A DNA stretch of 17,500 nt from Chromera velia (taxonomy: Eukaryota; Sar; Chromeraceae): positions 1-17,500 of the forward strand of contig JAHBMJ010001375.1 in NCBI GenBank assembly GCA_018398765.1. The letters run 5' to 3'. The first letter of the stretch is position 1, and each line of letters begins with the position of its first letter. The notes under the pieces were generated by a model. The model searched no databases and was not told the origin of the DNA. It saw nothing but the letters and a program-made list of their open reading frames with translations. Below, piece after piece: positions 10,658 through 16,728 of this stretch. Position numbers and translations under genes: made by a program.

Positions 10658-13600
10658 GAGAGACATTTCTCTCGCCTCTTCTGTCAGGCCATCTGTGCAT
10701 CCGTCTGTCCATGTTTTGGAGGGGGGGGGGAAGTGAGAGCGGGAAGAGGAGAGGGGCTGCGGGAGAGAAAGAGAACCACATTTATTCTCCTCTGTAGGTC
10801 TGGTTTTCATCTGTGGCCACTTTGTCAGAGGAGAACAAATCAACGGAAACGAAATAATACAGGTTGTCTATCACTGAGTGCATATCTTGACCTTTCCTTC
10901 TGTCTAACGTTTTGCCCTTCCACATAGCTGTCTGTTTGTTTTTTCTGGTCAGCTGTTTATAAATGGCGGAGGGAAAAAAAAGAGGGGAAAAAGGTCAGAT
11001 GGTCTGTTCCTCTCTTTACCTGCTTGAGCATCTCCTTTTTTGCTACTGATTTCTTTACTGGTCTCAATTTCAAGGAGAGATATCCATTGCAGGTACGTGT
11101 GCTCTGGTGGTGGTGACGGTTTGATTCTGGTGTGGAAGGATGGCTCGTCCTACGCCTGTGCTCTGTCGGGGCACAGGGGGGGCGTGATGGTGATGGTGGC
11201 AGAGAGCGGCAAGCGGCAGGGCGCCCTATACAGCGGGTCGAGGGACAGATCCGTGAGGGTGTGGGACCTGGAGAGCAGAAGCTGCAAGGCGGCCCTCAAG
11301 GTAGGTAGGTAGGTAAGCAGGGGGGGGGATCTCCAGCAGGTGTTGTGCGTGTGGGTGTTTGGAAACTTTCAAGGTGGGAAAGTGGGAGTTTGAGTAGTTG
11401 GGCGAGAGAGAGAGAGAATCTGTTTGCCCTTTCTTCTGTCAGGTGAATTTAAAAAGACACTGACAGATAATCAGTTGTGGAGGTAGCTGGTTTTTTTGCT
11501 GCTGGCTCCTGTCCCTGTCAGTGCTGTATTTTTCCTTCGTCCCTCTCTTTCTTCTACTCGTCTCCCGACGCACGAATTTCTGTCTTGCTAATCATGTCTC
11601 CCGCCCTGCTTCCTGCGCTCCCTTCGGTCTGTCTTCCTGCAGGGCCACACGTCTGATGTTCTCTCCCTGTCCCTCCACGGGGATGTTCTCTTCTCGGGGT
11701 CTGCTTCCGGGGAGATCCTCGCATGGTCCACTAAATCCCTCTCTCTGTGCTTCACCATTGTCCAGCACCAGTCTCCACACGCAGTTCTGAGGAAAGGGAT
11801 GGCAGTCACAGGTCTTGCAATGGCATCCGCAGTCCCGTCAGAAACCGTGAAGGCCGTCTGGGAGGGAGGAACGGGGGAACCCCCCGAACTCCTGAACAGA
11901 AAACGCACTCACCTGTTTGCGACTGCAGGAGACGGGTGTATTCGGGTTTGGAGACTGGGGAAGCAGACGCGAGAGCGACACCGACAAACCCCCGCACGAA
12001 CCGCCCCAGAGGGAACATTAGGCCCCGCTGCAGTGCGCAGTGCATGCGCCCCGACTGGGGCGGATTCCCCAGCTTCGGGGGGAAGTGACAGAGACGCGGC
12101 CCAGGCGCAGCATTCTTTGGGACGTCTCCTGACGTCCGTGTCTACCTCGTCGCCTCTGCGTGTTTCTTTCGAGGACGGAGCTTCAGACGCCGGGAGTCAG
12201 GCGGCAGAAGTGACGATTTTGAATCACTCACTCGAGGATCTTCTTCGAACTTTTGTGAGCTTTCAGTCGGTCTCGTCCGACCCTGGATTGAAAGACGAAT
12301 GTTGGTCTGCCGCTCATTTCTTGGCATCGTGTTTGGAGGATGTGGGGGCAGAGGTGAAGATCGTCGATGTGGGGTCGGGTAGAAATCCGCTCGTGGCAGG
12401 GCGGTTGGGACGGTCGCCTGTGAAGCCGACTGTGGTTTTGTACTCCCACTATGATGTGGTGCCTGCCAATAGAGGGGCAGAATGGAGGACCGATCCGTGG
12501 TCGCTCTGTGGGGTGGATGGGTTCCTTTACGGTAGGGGGGTGACTGATAACAAGGGGCCGATCGCAGCGTCCCTGTTTGCTGTCAAGGAACTTGCAAAAG
12601 AAGTCCGAAAGGCCCTTGCGGCAGAGGCCCCAGACTCCCCTCTTTCGAGTGTCAGTCCTAGGTCGGAGGCAGCAGAAGACTCAGCAGATGGCAAAACAGG
12701 TTTGGGAAGGAAGAGGGGGGGGGAGAGTGTGTCTCCGTGGGATGCCTTGAAAGGGCTGCCTGTGAACGTTGTTTGGCTCTCAGAAGGAGAGGAGGAGAAC
12801 GGTTCTGGGGGGTTTCGGGAGGCCCTGAAAGACCTCATTGAAGCCGGTTGGCTGAGGGGGACCTCGTGTATTGTGGCGTGCAATTCTTATTGGATCGACG
12901 ATGAGAGGCCATGTCTTGTGTATGGCATGCGGGGGTGTATAGACGTGAGGTTGTCAGTAACAGGGGGGGAGAAGGACTTGCACAGTGGGGTGCACGGCGG
13001 TGCGATTGTAGAGCCGTTGCATGACCTTTTGGCGGTGACATCGACTCTGGTCGACAGTGGGGGGTTGATCATTATTCCGGGATTCTACTCAGAGACGAAC
13101 GAGGCGGGGGTGGAGGAAGAACAGGAACTCCTTGAGTGCGCTCAGGGTCTCGAGATTGATGCATACAGGAGGGGAAGCGGTTCGGCGGTGTTGAGGGCAG
13201 AAAAGGGAGTGGAACTGCTGCAGAAAAGGTAGGTCAGTGAATACTCGGTCGGGTATTTGCGTGGTTGGCAGAGAGAGAAGATGGGAGGTGGGTCCTGGGC
13301 TTCAACGAAGGGAGGTCGGGTGTTCAAGGTGTGAGTGAACACATACAAAGAACGAATCTTCATGGTGACTGTGTCCATGCGAATGTGCATAGGAGAGTTT
13401 GAGTGAGAGCGTTTCTCCATTCAAATACGCCCATCCATCCGACTGAATGCTTGCAGGTGGTGTGAGCCGTCTCTGTCCGTCACCGAGATCTGGACCTCCA
13501 CCCAGGAGGCCACCGCGATTGCACCCTCAGATGGTGGGGGGGGTCATTTGGGGAGGGCTGGTGGACCCTCTGCGGCGGTGTGCCGGCACAGCGTCAAAAG

Positions 13601-14495
13601 GGTGGGCGAGACGTTCCGAGTGCTCCCTTGCAGGGCGGTGGCCAATGTGAACATTCGGTTCATTCCCGAACAGGACCCGAAGAGACTGATCAGCCTGTTG
13701 ACGAGTCACGTGCAGCACGAGTTTAGAAAGACAAGGTCAAAGAATAAGTTGGAGGTAAGGGTGGAGGCAGTGGGAGACGCGTGGAGAGGCAATCTGAACT
13801 CGTCGGTGTGCAGAGCAGCAGGCGAGGCGATCGAGGGTGTTTGGGGAGTCCCCCCTCTCCTCGCAAGAGAAGGAGGGACGATGCCTGTTATCCGTTTGCT
13901 GCAGGTCTGTCTGTCAGTTGGGAGCTGGAGGGAGGAAAAGTGTCTTTTCCCCTCCAATTTCTCTTCTTCTTGTGTCGTTTCCGAATTCTTTTCAACGAAA
14001 GTGTCAAGTTTCTCCGATCTCCTTCTTGTTCGGGCAAGTTGATTCTTCATGGAAACGAAAGAAGATAACAACCGATTGGGGGCGTGTGCCTCCCTTCCGC
14101 TCTTCCATTTCAGTGCAAGGATTCATCTCCAACCAGTTTTCAATCCCCTCTCTCCCTCCCTCTTTCCGGGGCCTCACGTAACAAATGCCGAATGAATGAG
14201 TGAGTGAATGAATGAAGGAATGAAAGAACGAATGAATGAATGAAACAACTGATTTCTGAACCAATTTCTGCGCACCCACCCTTCTCCTCTCCTTGCAGGA
14301 CACCCTTGAGGTTGCAGCGATCCAGCTGCCCCTCGGACAGGCCTCCGACTCGGCACATCTGCCCAACGAGAGGATGAGGGCAGAGAACCTCAGGAAGGTC
14401 AGTCAATCAGTCAGTCCCTCAGTGGAGCAGCGGCTTGGTTTTTTCCTGTGTCTGGTGCATTCGCCATCCCATACGAAGACACAAAACACACAGAC

Positions 14496-14532
<37 letters not shown>

Positions 14533-14888
14533 GAACCGAAAGGAGGAACGAAGAAACGAAAACAAACAGGAAGCAAAGAAAAAAAGGAAAGAAAGAAACA
14601 ATACATAGAACCGCTCTCGCATGCACTCACTCTCACAAGCAAGAGAGCAAAAATGGTTGAAGGAAGAAAAGGCGGGCAGAGCGACAGACAGATATTAAGC
14701 AGGGGGCGGAGCTTTAGGGTTGGGGGGGGGCAGGCCGCCTCGGCACGTGTTTTTTCTTTTGACTTACGGGTAAGAAGCAAACGTCATGTTATGCTTTGGT
14801 GTCTCTGGGAACATCCTGTGCATGTGAGTGCATGCAGGGGGTGGACGTTTTAAAGAACCTTTTCAGAATATTGGGGCGCGTCGATTGA
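1173..14888 (+). CDS. DUG3-DUG2: Fused DUG3-DUG2 gene: glutamine amidotransferase + WD40 + M20 peptidase-like protein (about 18 exons)
   Basis: Split gene reconstructed from motifs and phase-matched splice sites. Probable exons: 1173-1243, 1735-1768, 2224(or 2233)-2278, 2808-2949, 3354-3533, 4245-4417, 4611-4797, 5572-5706, 5996-6044, 6604-6698, 7280-8219, 8502 to about 9.7 kb, about 10106-10546, 11093-11300, 11643-13228, 13457-13904, 14299-14397, 14838-14888. Exons 1-10 give a class II (Ntn-type) glutamine amidotransferase of the DUG3 family, with Cys2 as nucleophile. Exons 11-15 give seven WD40 repeats, and exons 15-18 an M20 peptidase domain in the DUG2 arrangement. In yeast, Dug2 and Dug3 are separate subunits of the cytosolic enzyme that removes the gamma-glutamyl group from glutathione. 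The fused chain would be about 2,000 residues, against 357 plus 878 in yeast; the excess is low-complexity linkers. Family assignment is strong. A single continuous transcript is inferred from intron 10 and needs RNA evidence. Confidence 0.8.
1269..1327 (+). repeat. CA repeat, G-run and 2-base assembly gap, intron 1
   Basis: Seventeen CA units (1269-1302) lead into a G-run (1305-1327) interrupted by two unknown bases at 1311-1312. The true G-run length is unknown. It lies 25 bases inside intron 1, so it does not affect coding. Confidence 0.95.
1651..1746 (+). repeat. Tandem duplication of about 44-49 bases containing the exon 2 acceptor
   Basis: Two adjacent copies, from 1651 and from 1700, of ATTCATTCTTACATGAATCC followed by ATGAATG, GCTGCAG and GATGAGCATCAT. 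The upstream copy carries five extra bases before GCTGCAG. Each copy ends in a full 3' splice site plus the first 12 bases of exon 2. Confidence 0.93.
1735..1768 (+). CDS. DUG3-DUG2: Exon 2: micro-exon [10 protein letters not shown]
   Basis: This 34-base exon completes the Arg codon and adds [11 protein letters not shown], which corresponds to the His-Ser-Ile-Ile-x-Gln-Ser segment of DUG3. Its acceptor is GCTGCAG and its donor AAG|GTCGGT. It ends in phase 0. A near-copy of its acceptor and first 12 bases sits 44 bases upstream. Confidence 0.85.
2224..2278 (+). CDS. DUG3-DUG2: Exon 3: ends in the SLN-G part of the NGDGFG motif
   Basis: Placed because the next exon needs a preceding N-G: this exon ends TCT CTC AAC G at the donor GTACGT, giving S-L-N-G across the junction. 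Two in-frame acceptors are possible, after AAGCAG (start 2224) or after AGACAG (start 2233), differing by three codons (Glu-Arg-Gln). The middle, [12 protein letters not shown], is poorly conserved in the family. Confidence 0.68.
2313..2545 (+). repeat. Degenerate GTCA / GAGT tetranucleotide tracts, intron 3
   Basis: A GGTTGGCTGGTC and GTCAGTC-rich tract (2313-2371) is followed by scattered GAGTGAGTAAGT-type units to about 2545. No gene is seen in this intron. Confidence 0.7.
2808..2949 (+). CDS. DUG3-DUG2: Exon 4: GDGFGVGWY substrate-pocket motif
   Basis: Starts after CTTGCAG and reads [12 protein letters not shown], the hallmark NGDGFG-x-G/A-x-Y segment of DUG3-type amidotransferases. A charged, variable stretch of about 20 residues follows, then [11 protein letters not shown], matching the family Pro-x-x-Phe-x-x-x-x-Pro-Ala-Trp. 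The Trp codon is split TG|G over the donor GTCCGT. Translation past the donor runs into a TTTC microsatellite and is not coding. Confidence 0.9.
2996..3116 (+). repeat. TTTC microsatellite and poly-T, intron 4
   Basis: About 100 bases of near-perfect TTTC units followed by a T-run of about 12, inside intron 4. The open frames through it (poly Phe-Leu-Ser) are artefacts. It could act as a remote pyrimidine tract, but it lies about 240 bases from the acceptor. Confidence 0.9.
3354..3533 (+). CDS. DUG3-DUG2: Exon 5: core of the amidotransferase active site
   Basis: After GCGCAG it reads [20 protein letters not shown] followed by VRAAAPGSG. It then gives CHPF (3460-3471) and [10 protein letters not shown], with Met-His-Asn-Gly at 3493-3504. 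In class II amidotransferases the Arg after HV, the His of CHPF, and the Asn-Gly of HNG form the glutamine-binding and oxyanion site; all are present. The exon is 180 bases with phase 2 at both ends. The donor is CG|GTCAGT. Confidence 0.93.
3717..4241 (+). repeat. ATGG array of about 525 bases, intron 5
   Basis: Long tetranucleotide array (ATGG with TTGATGG, TAGATGG and GAGCGGATGGG variants). Variant units recur as longer blocks of about 40-100 bases, including GAGCGGATGGGTGGATTG several times, so there is higher-order duplication. It runs directly into the exon 6 acceptor. The reverse strand shows a spurious poly Ser-Ile-His-Pro frame. Confidence 0.95.
4245..4417 (+). CDS. DUG3-DUG2: Exon 6: SNSCIDS...LFALF segment
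   Basis: Acceptor GGATGCAG; first base completes an Arg codon. Reads [14 protein letters not shown], then [17 protein letters not shown]. This aligns with the family's (S/T)-D-S-E-x-x-F-A-L-F segment, whose Asp binds the glutamine amino group in class II enzymes. Asp is kept, but the usual Glu after Asp-Ser is Val here. It ends in phase 1 at T|GTACCT, immediately before a CTGT microsatellite. Confidence 0.85.
4422..4459 (+). repeat. CTGT microsatellite at the start of intron 6
   Basis: About nine CTGT/TTGT units starting four bases after the exon 6 donor. Confidence 0.85.
4611..4797 (+). CDS. DUG3-DUG2: Exon 7: EPSLLN-VTDG segment of the amidotransferase
   Basis: After CGTGCAG it reads [20 protein letters not shown], then [20 protein letters not shown]. 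This matches the conserved Pro-Ser-Leu-Leu-Asn-x-x-Val-Thr-Asp-Gly block. The 3' end is uncertain. A donor at AG|GTACGC (end 4758) and one at CG|GTCGAA (end 4797) both leave phase 2 and both join exon 8 in frame. The longer form keeps the family's Ser-Arg-Tyr (SRYAIG), so it is preferred; the shorter would give Ser-Ser-Thr. Confidence 0.78.
5572..5706 (+). CDS. DUG3-DUG2: Exon 8: SLYFASG and GDYRMEH segment
   Basis: Acceptor CCTTCAG. Reads [20 protein letters not shown], then [10 protein letters not shown] and [10 protein letters not shown]. It corresponds to the DUG3 sequence Ala-Ser-Leu-x-(F/Y)-x-Ser-Gly followed by Tyr-Arg-Met. It ends in a split Arg codon, CG|GTCGGC, phase 2. Confidence 0.88.
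5996..6044 (+). CDS. DUG3-DUG2: Exon 9: micro-exon [14 protein letters not shown]
   Basis: This 49-base exon after CTGCAG completes Arg and reads [16 protein letters not shown]. It matches the conserved Ile-x-x-(A/T)-Ser-Glu-Pro-Leu-Thr of the family. The donor is GAG|GTGTGT; it ends in phase 0. Confidence 0.88.
6558..6594 (+). repeat. CTGC microsatellite before exon 10
   Basis: About eight CTGC units end ten bases before the exon 10 acceptor and may supply its pyrimidine tract. Confidence 0.8.
6604..6698 (+). CDS. DUG3-DUG2: Exon 10: last amidotransferase exon (NWVPVPPNH)
   Basis: Acceptor TGATCAG. Reads [19 protein letters not shown] and ends near PPH plus a split codon AA. The Trp-x-x-(V)-Pro-x-Asn motif closes the DUG3 domain. 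The donor AA|GTGAGT is the closest to consensus in the gene. If it is not used, the frame meets TGA at 6700-6702, giving a protein of about 370 residues, close to yeast Dug3 (357). Confidence 0.85.
6771..6943 (+). repeat. Compound CT/GT/GA/CAGAGA microsatellite, intron 10
   Basis: Runs of CT, then GT, GA, and CAGAGA units, ending in GGGA units. A 44-base GA-CAGAGA-GTCA block is present twice in tandem (GTCA at 6843 and 6887). The GA-rich part is complementary in type to the CT run, so a hairpin is possible. Confidence 0.9.
7280..8219 (+). CDS. DUG3-DUG2: Exon 11: linker plus first WD40 repeat of the DUG2 part
   Basis: Acceptor CCTTGCAG. Its first base completes the split Lys codon of exon 10, so the frames join. 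It begins with about 240 residues of low-complexity Ser/Pro/Gly/charged linker. WD repeat 1 follows: [16 protein letters not shown], then [16 protein letters not shown]. Repeat 2 then starts with [13 protein letters not shown]. The donor is CAG|GTTGGC, phase 0. The first in-frame ATG in this exon is at 7599-7601, where a separate DUG2 could begin. The exon is open for about 106 codons before it. Confidence 0.78.
8443..8461 (+). repeat. ACAG microsatellite, intron 11
   Basis: About five ACAG units in the intron between exons 11 and 12. Confidence 0.8.
8502..9757 (+). CDS. DUG3-DUG2: Exon 12: WD40 repeats 2-3 with long low-complexity inserts (3' end uncertain)
   Basis: Acceptor CCTTGCAG, phase 0. 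After an acidic insert it finishes WD repeat 2 ([17 protein letters not shown]). A Ser/Arg-rich insert follows, then repeat 3: [20 protein letters not shown], then [20 protein letters not shown] Lys/Glu-rich tract comes near 9618-9656. The frame stays open to about 10736, so its stops do not fix the 3' end. Phase-2 donors that would fit an exon starting at 10106 include those after 9712 and after 9757. The end given is one of these, not a firm call. Confidence 0.6.
9916..10058 (+). repeat. 35-base tandem repeat, four copies
   Basis: Four head-to-tail copies of a 35-base unit, pyrimidine-rich at the front with a central GGCGGCATG. They are identical except one base, which alternates T, G, T, G (CTTTCCCC or CTTGCCCC). 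The alternation implies a 70-base block was itself duplicated recently. It is probably inside intron 12: 35 is not a multiple of 3, so coding would change frame from copy to copy. Confidence 0.92.
10106..10546 (+). CDS. DUG3-DUG2: Exon 13: start of WD40 repeat 4 (5' end uncertain)
   Basis: The 3' part is firm: [20 protein letters not shown] then FVESLAVCG and a split Arg, AG|GTCAGC. It joins exon 14 as [17 protein letters not shown], a normal WD blade. In DUG2 proteins a similar 'VVxxx...YxxxHxxGFVxxLxV' stretch leads into this blade. The best acceptor upstream is CCCTGCAG at 10105 (phase 2). The 90-odd residues after it are Ser/Pro/Gly-rich with no motif, so a later start is possible. Confidence 0.65.
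10578..10657 (+). repeat. CT/CA compound microsatellite, intron 13
   Basis: About 60 bases of CT (with CC interruptions) followed by about nine CA units, just after the exon 13 donor. Confidence 0.9.
11093..11300 (+). CDS. DUG3-DUG2: Exon 14: WD40 repeats 4-5
   Basis: Acceptor CATTGCAG. Reads [14 protein letters not shown] and [13 protein letters not shown], then [19 protein letters not shown]. These are two classic WD blades with Gly-His starts and Trp-Asp or Val-Trp ends. The donor is AAG|GTAGGT, phase 0, followed at once by three more GTAG/GTAA units. Confidence 0.93.
11643..13228 (+). CDS. DUG3-DUG2: Exon 15: WD40 repeats 6-7 and most of the M20 peptidase domain
   Basis: Acceptor CCTGCAG. 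WD repeat 6: [20 protein letters not shown] through ILAW. Repeat 7: [16 protein letters not shown]. After a linker of about 80 residues the M20 fold begins: [18 protein letters not shown]. Metal-site motifs follow. SHYDVV has His 12447-12449 and Asp 12453-12455. [10 protein letters not shown] has the bridging Asp at 12546-12548. EGEEENGS has the catalytic and metal Glu at 12792-12797. DLHSGV has His 12981-12983. The position that is a metal Asp in active CNDP/Dug1 peptidases (S-D-N-Y-W) appears as Asn in CNSYW. A charged insert of about 50 residues separates the second and third motifs. Donor AG|GTAGGT, phase 2. Confidence 0.93.
13457..13904 (+). CDS. DUG3-DUG2: Exon 16: M20 dimerisation/lid part
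   Basis: Acceptor CTTGCAG. Reads [13 protein letters not shown] at the start (Arg split with exon 15), then a Gly-rich insert of about 30 residues (from about 13530). It continues [18 protein letters not shown] and [20 protein letters not shown]. It ends with [18 protein letters not shown]. The Arg-Glu-Gly-Gly-(S/T)-(I/M)-Pro motif (13866-13886) is a signature of the M20 CNDP/DUG group. Donor CAG|GTCTGT, phase 0. Confidence 0.92.
14190..14246 (+). repeat. GAAT/GAGT microsatellite, intron 16
   Basis: Degenerate AATG/AGTG/AAGG tetranucleotide units, about 50 bases before the exon 17 acceptor. Confidence 0.85.
14299..14397 (+). CDS. DUG3-DUG2: Exon 17: final metal-binding His of the M20 domain
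   Basis: Acceptor CCTTGCAG. Reads [20 protein letters not shown] then [13 protein letters not shown]. It matches the family's Gly-Gln-x-(S/T)-Asp-x-Ala-His-x-x-Asn-Glu, where His (14356-14358) binds metal. It is 99 bases, phase 0 at both ends. Donor AAG|GTCAGT. Confidence 0.94.
14498..14530 (+). repeat. GA microsatellite, intron 17
   Basis: About 15 uninterrupted AG units in the last intron. Confidence 0.9.
14838..14888 (+). CDS. DUG3-DUG2: Exon 18: C-terminus and stop codon
   Basis: Acceptor CATGCAG. Reads [16 protein letters not shown] then TGA (14886-14888). Joined to exon 17 it gives [16 protein letters not shown], the usual last helix of M20 peptidases of this group (NL-x-K-G-x-x-x-L-x-x-(I/L)-(F/L)). 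No canonical AATAAA signal is obvious just downstream. Confidence 0.88.
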   Translation, partial: GVDVLKNLFRILGRVD

Positions 14889-15309
14889 CATAAGATGACA
14901 AAGCGAATAACATCAACGATGTTGTACATCATCAAATGCGGCCAAATTGGCCCAAGGGGGCGTATGTCCCTGTTTTGCAGAGATTCACATGCTGTTTGGC
15001 ATTCTCATATTCTTAAGTTGCTACCGAATACATGCGTCGTTGACATATTGGGTATCATGGATCTGGATATGGAATGGTATGGATACTAGTCGTTGCACCA
15101 TAGTTATGATCAGATAATATAATGATAATGATATAAATGAACCATATAATGATAAGCACCGTGACTTCATTCGCTTTACGTCAATGAATGTTTTTCTTTT
15201 TTTAAAAAATGTTTATGTTATAAGCTAGATGTTAAGTTCAAAAAGTTTTGTGGCAAATCGTTTTATATAGCACGCATCTTTATTGAATGCAAGCTATTTA
15301 TATATATAG

Positions 15310-15329
15310 TACTACTACCACTAGTAGTA
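15310..15329. repeat. Short inverted repeat, 8-base stem with 4-base loop
   Basis: TACTACTA, loop CCAC, TAGTAGTA. A further TAGTAGTAG lies about 20 bases downstream. It could form a small hairpin; chance in AT-rich DNA is also possible. Confidence 0.5.
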
Positions 15330-16295
15330 GTTTACTGCTAATAGTTAGTAGTAGATGTGAATGATAGATGGCTACCTTTGGGGTATCGTTCATACAGAAT
15401 AGTCTGTAGTTACTGAACAGACGGACGTTGGGTCCCTTCTTAAAGAGACTGAAGGATACGGTTCTTGTTGCAGTTTGCATTGCTGTATGATCGAATTGCA
15501 CACAATGGTATTAAACGACGGATTAACTTCAACCATATATATGCAAACACGCACGGCACGCGTATCTGTGCGTATTATTCATGTTCCTGACTGTATTTGC
15601 CGCGCGCTGCCACTGCCACACATCAAGTATGTTCATACTCACATCATGTCCCTAACTCATTCTGACTGGTAACCCGCAGGCAACTCCACGTATGTGTACT
15701 CCGAATCTGCCTTTCGGTTCACCACAGTTCCAAGTACGCATGTGTGACCGTGCATCATATGCATCGTAGGCCAGTACCTCAAATGACTTAGCAGACACAT
15801 AGTTTCTGTATGGTCATAGATGTAGATGCTAAGACAGTCTTCACTCGATATCACTTATGTCAGTCTGTCTGTCTGGATTCTTACAATAGACCTAGGAATA
15901 AAAAAAAAAAGTCAGTTTTTTCTGTGGTCAGCTGGTTTAAACTTGTTAACGAAGAATTAAAGAGGTAGAATAATTTTGAATTATATACATGAGCTATCCA
16001 ACTTTTTTTCAACTCGGAGTTGATCAGCTTTTAAGTCACTGGCAGCTTTCTTCAGCTTTCTTAAATATTGTGAAGTATTATAGGTATAGTGTATATTTGG
16101 TTATATCAAGAAAGCCCTGGAGAAAGCCTCATCATGATTCATGAATGTAAATGAATCTGCTATAATGATGTGCTGCATACTTAAATTCTAACGTACAATA
16201 AGATCGAACAAGACAACATCGCTGCATCTAGGGCTGCATGCTGACAGAGTATTCATATTTCCTGCATATTCTTTCTATTCTTCAAAATCTCTTGC

Positions 16296-16672
16296 ATGAT
16301 TTTCTTATTCAAGCAGCACACAGCACGAGGCTGCATGACTATAGCAAACACCGGCATGCAAAGACTGCCCGCAGAGCATTCATGTTTCCCGTCCTTTTCA
16401 TTCTTTCCCTCCCAACCCAACCCAACCCCACCCCACCCCACCAAAGCAACACACAGCATGACCAGCAAACACCGGCATGCATAGATGCTGACCAAAGAGC
16501 ATTCACGTATCCTATTCTTTTCATTCTTCTTCTGATTTTCTCATTCAAGCAGATTCAAGCAGCACAGAGCATAACCAGCAAACACTGGTATACATAGGCT
16601 GCCCGAAGAGCATTCACGTTCAACTTTCTTGTTCTTTTCATTCTTCTTGTGACTTTCTTATTTAGACAGCAC
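16296..16672. repeat. Degenerate tandem repeat, three copies of about 113-121 bases
   Basis: Three diverged copies share, in order, TTATTCAAGCAGCAC-like, CAAACACCGGCATGCA-like and GAGCATTCACGT-like blocks, then TCTTTTCATTCTTC-like. The CAAACAC block starts at 16345, 16466 and 16579. Between copies 1 and 2 is a CCCAACCC/CCACCCC tract near 16410-16442. It is unlike the microsatellites elsewhere and is not coding. Confidence 0.85.
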
Positions 16673-16728
16673 AAGGCAAAAGGCAAAAAGAAAAACCGAT
16701 TCGAAAGAATGTCTGGAGTCACTGTGCT

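Larger units (their letters stand above)
14889..16728. other. AT-richer intergenic region between convergent genes
   Basis: No conserved protein, tRNA or rRNA is visible. Composition is clearly more AT-rich than the gene to its left, with many TATAT and poly-A/T runs (for example the A-run near 15900). It holds a small hairpin near 15310 and a three-copy degenerate repeat at the right end. It must contain the 3' untranslated ends of both flanking genes. An old transposon remnant is possible but not shown. Confidence 0.6.

Noticed and set aside
14400-14660. Continuation of the exon 17 frame (charged, repeat-rich)
   Set aside because: Runs into a GA microsatellite; the GTCAGT donor after 14397 and the well-matching last exon at 14838 explain the C-terminus better.
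15660-15740. Short tRNA-like T-arm sequence (GGTTCACC) near 15715
   Set aside because: No matching acceptor stem, D-arm or anticodon arm could be found around it.
15895-15912. AATAAA followed by a long A-run as poly-A signal or retroposed tail
   Set aside because: It lies 1 kb after the stop codon and no duplicated target site or gene copy was seen next to it; left as AT-rich sequence.
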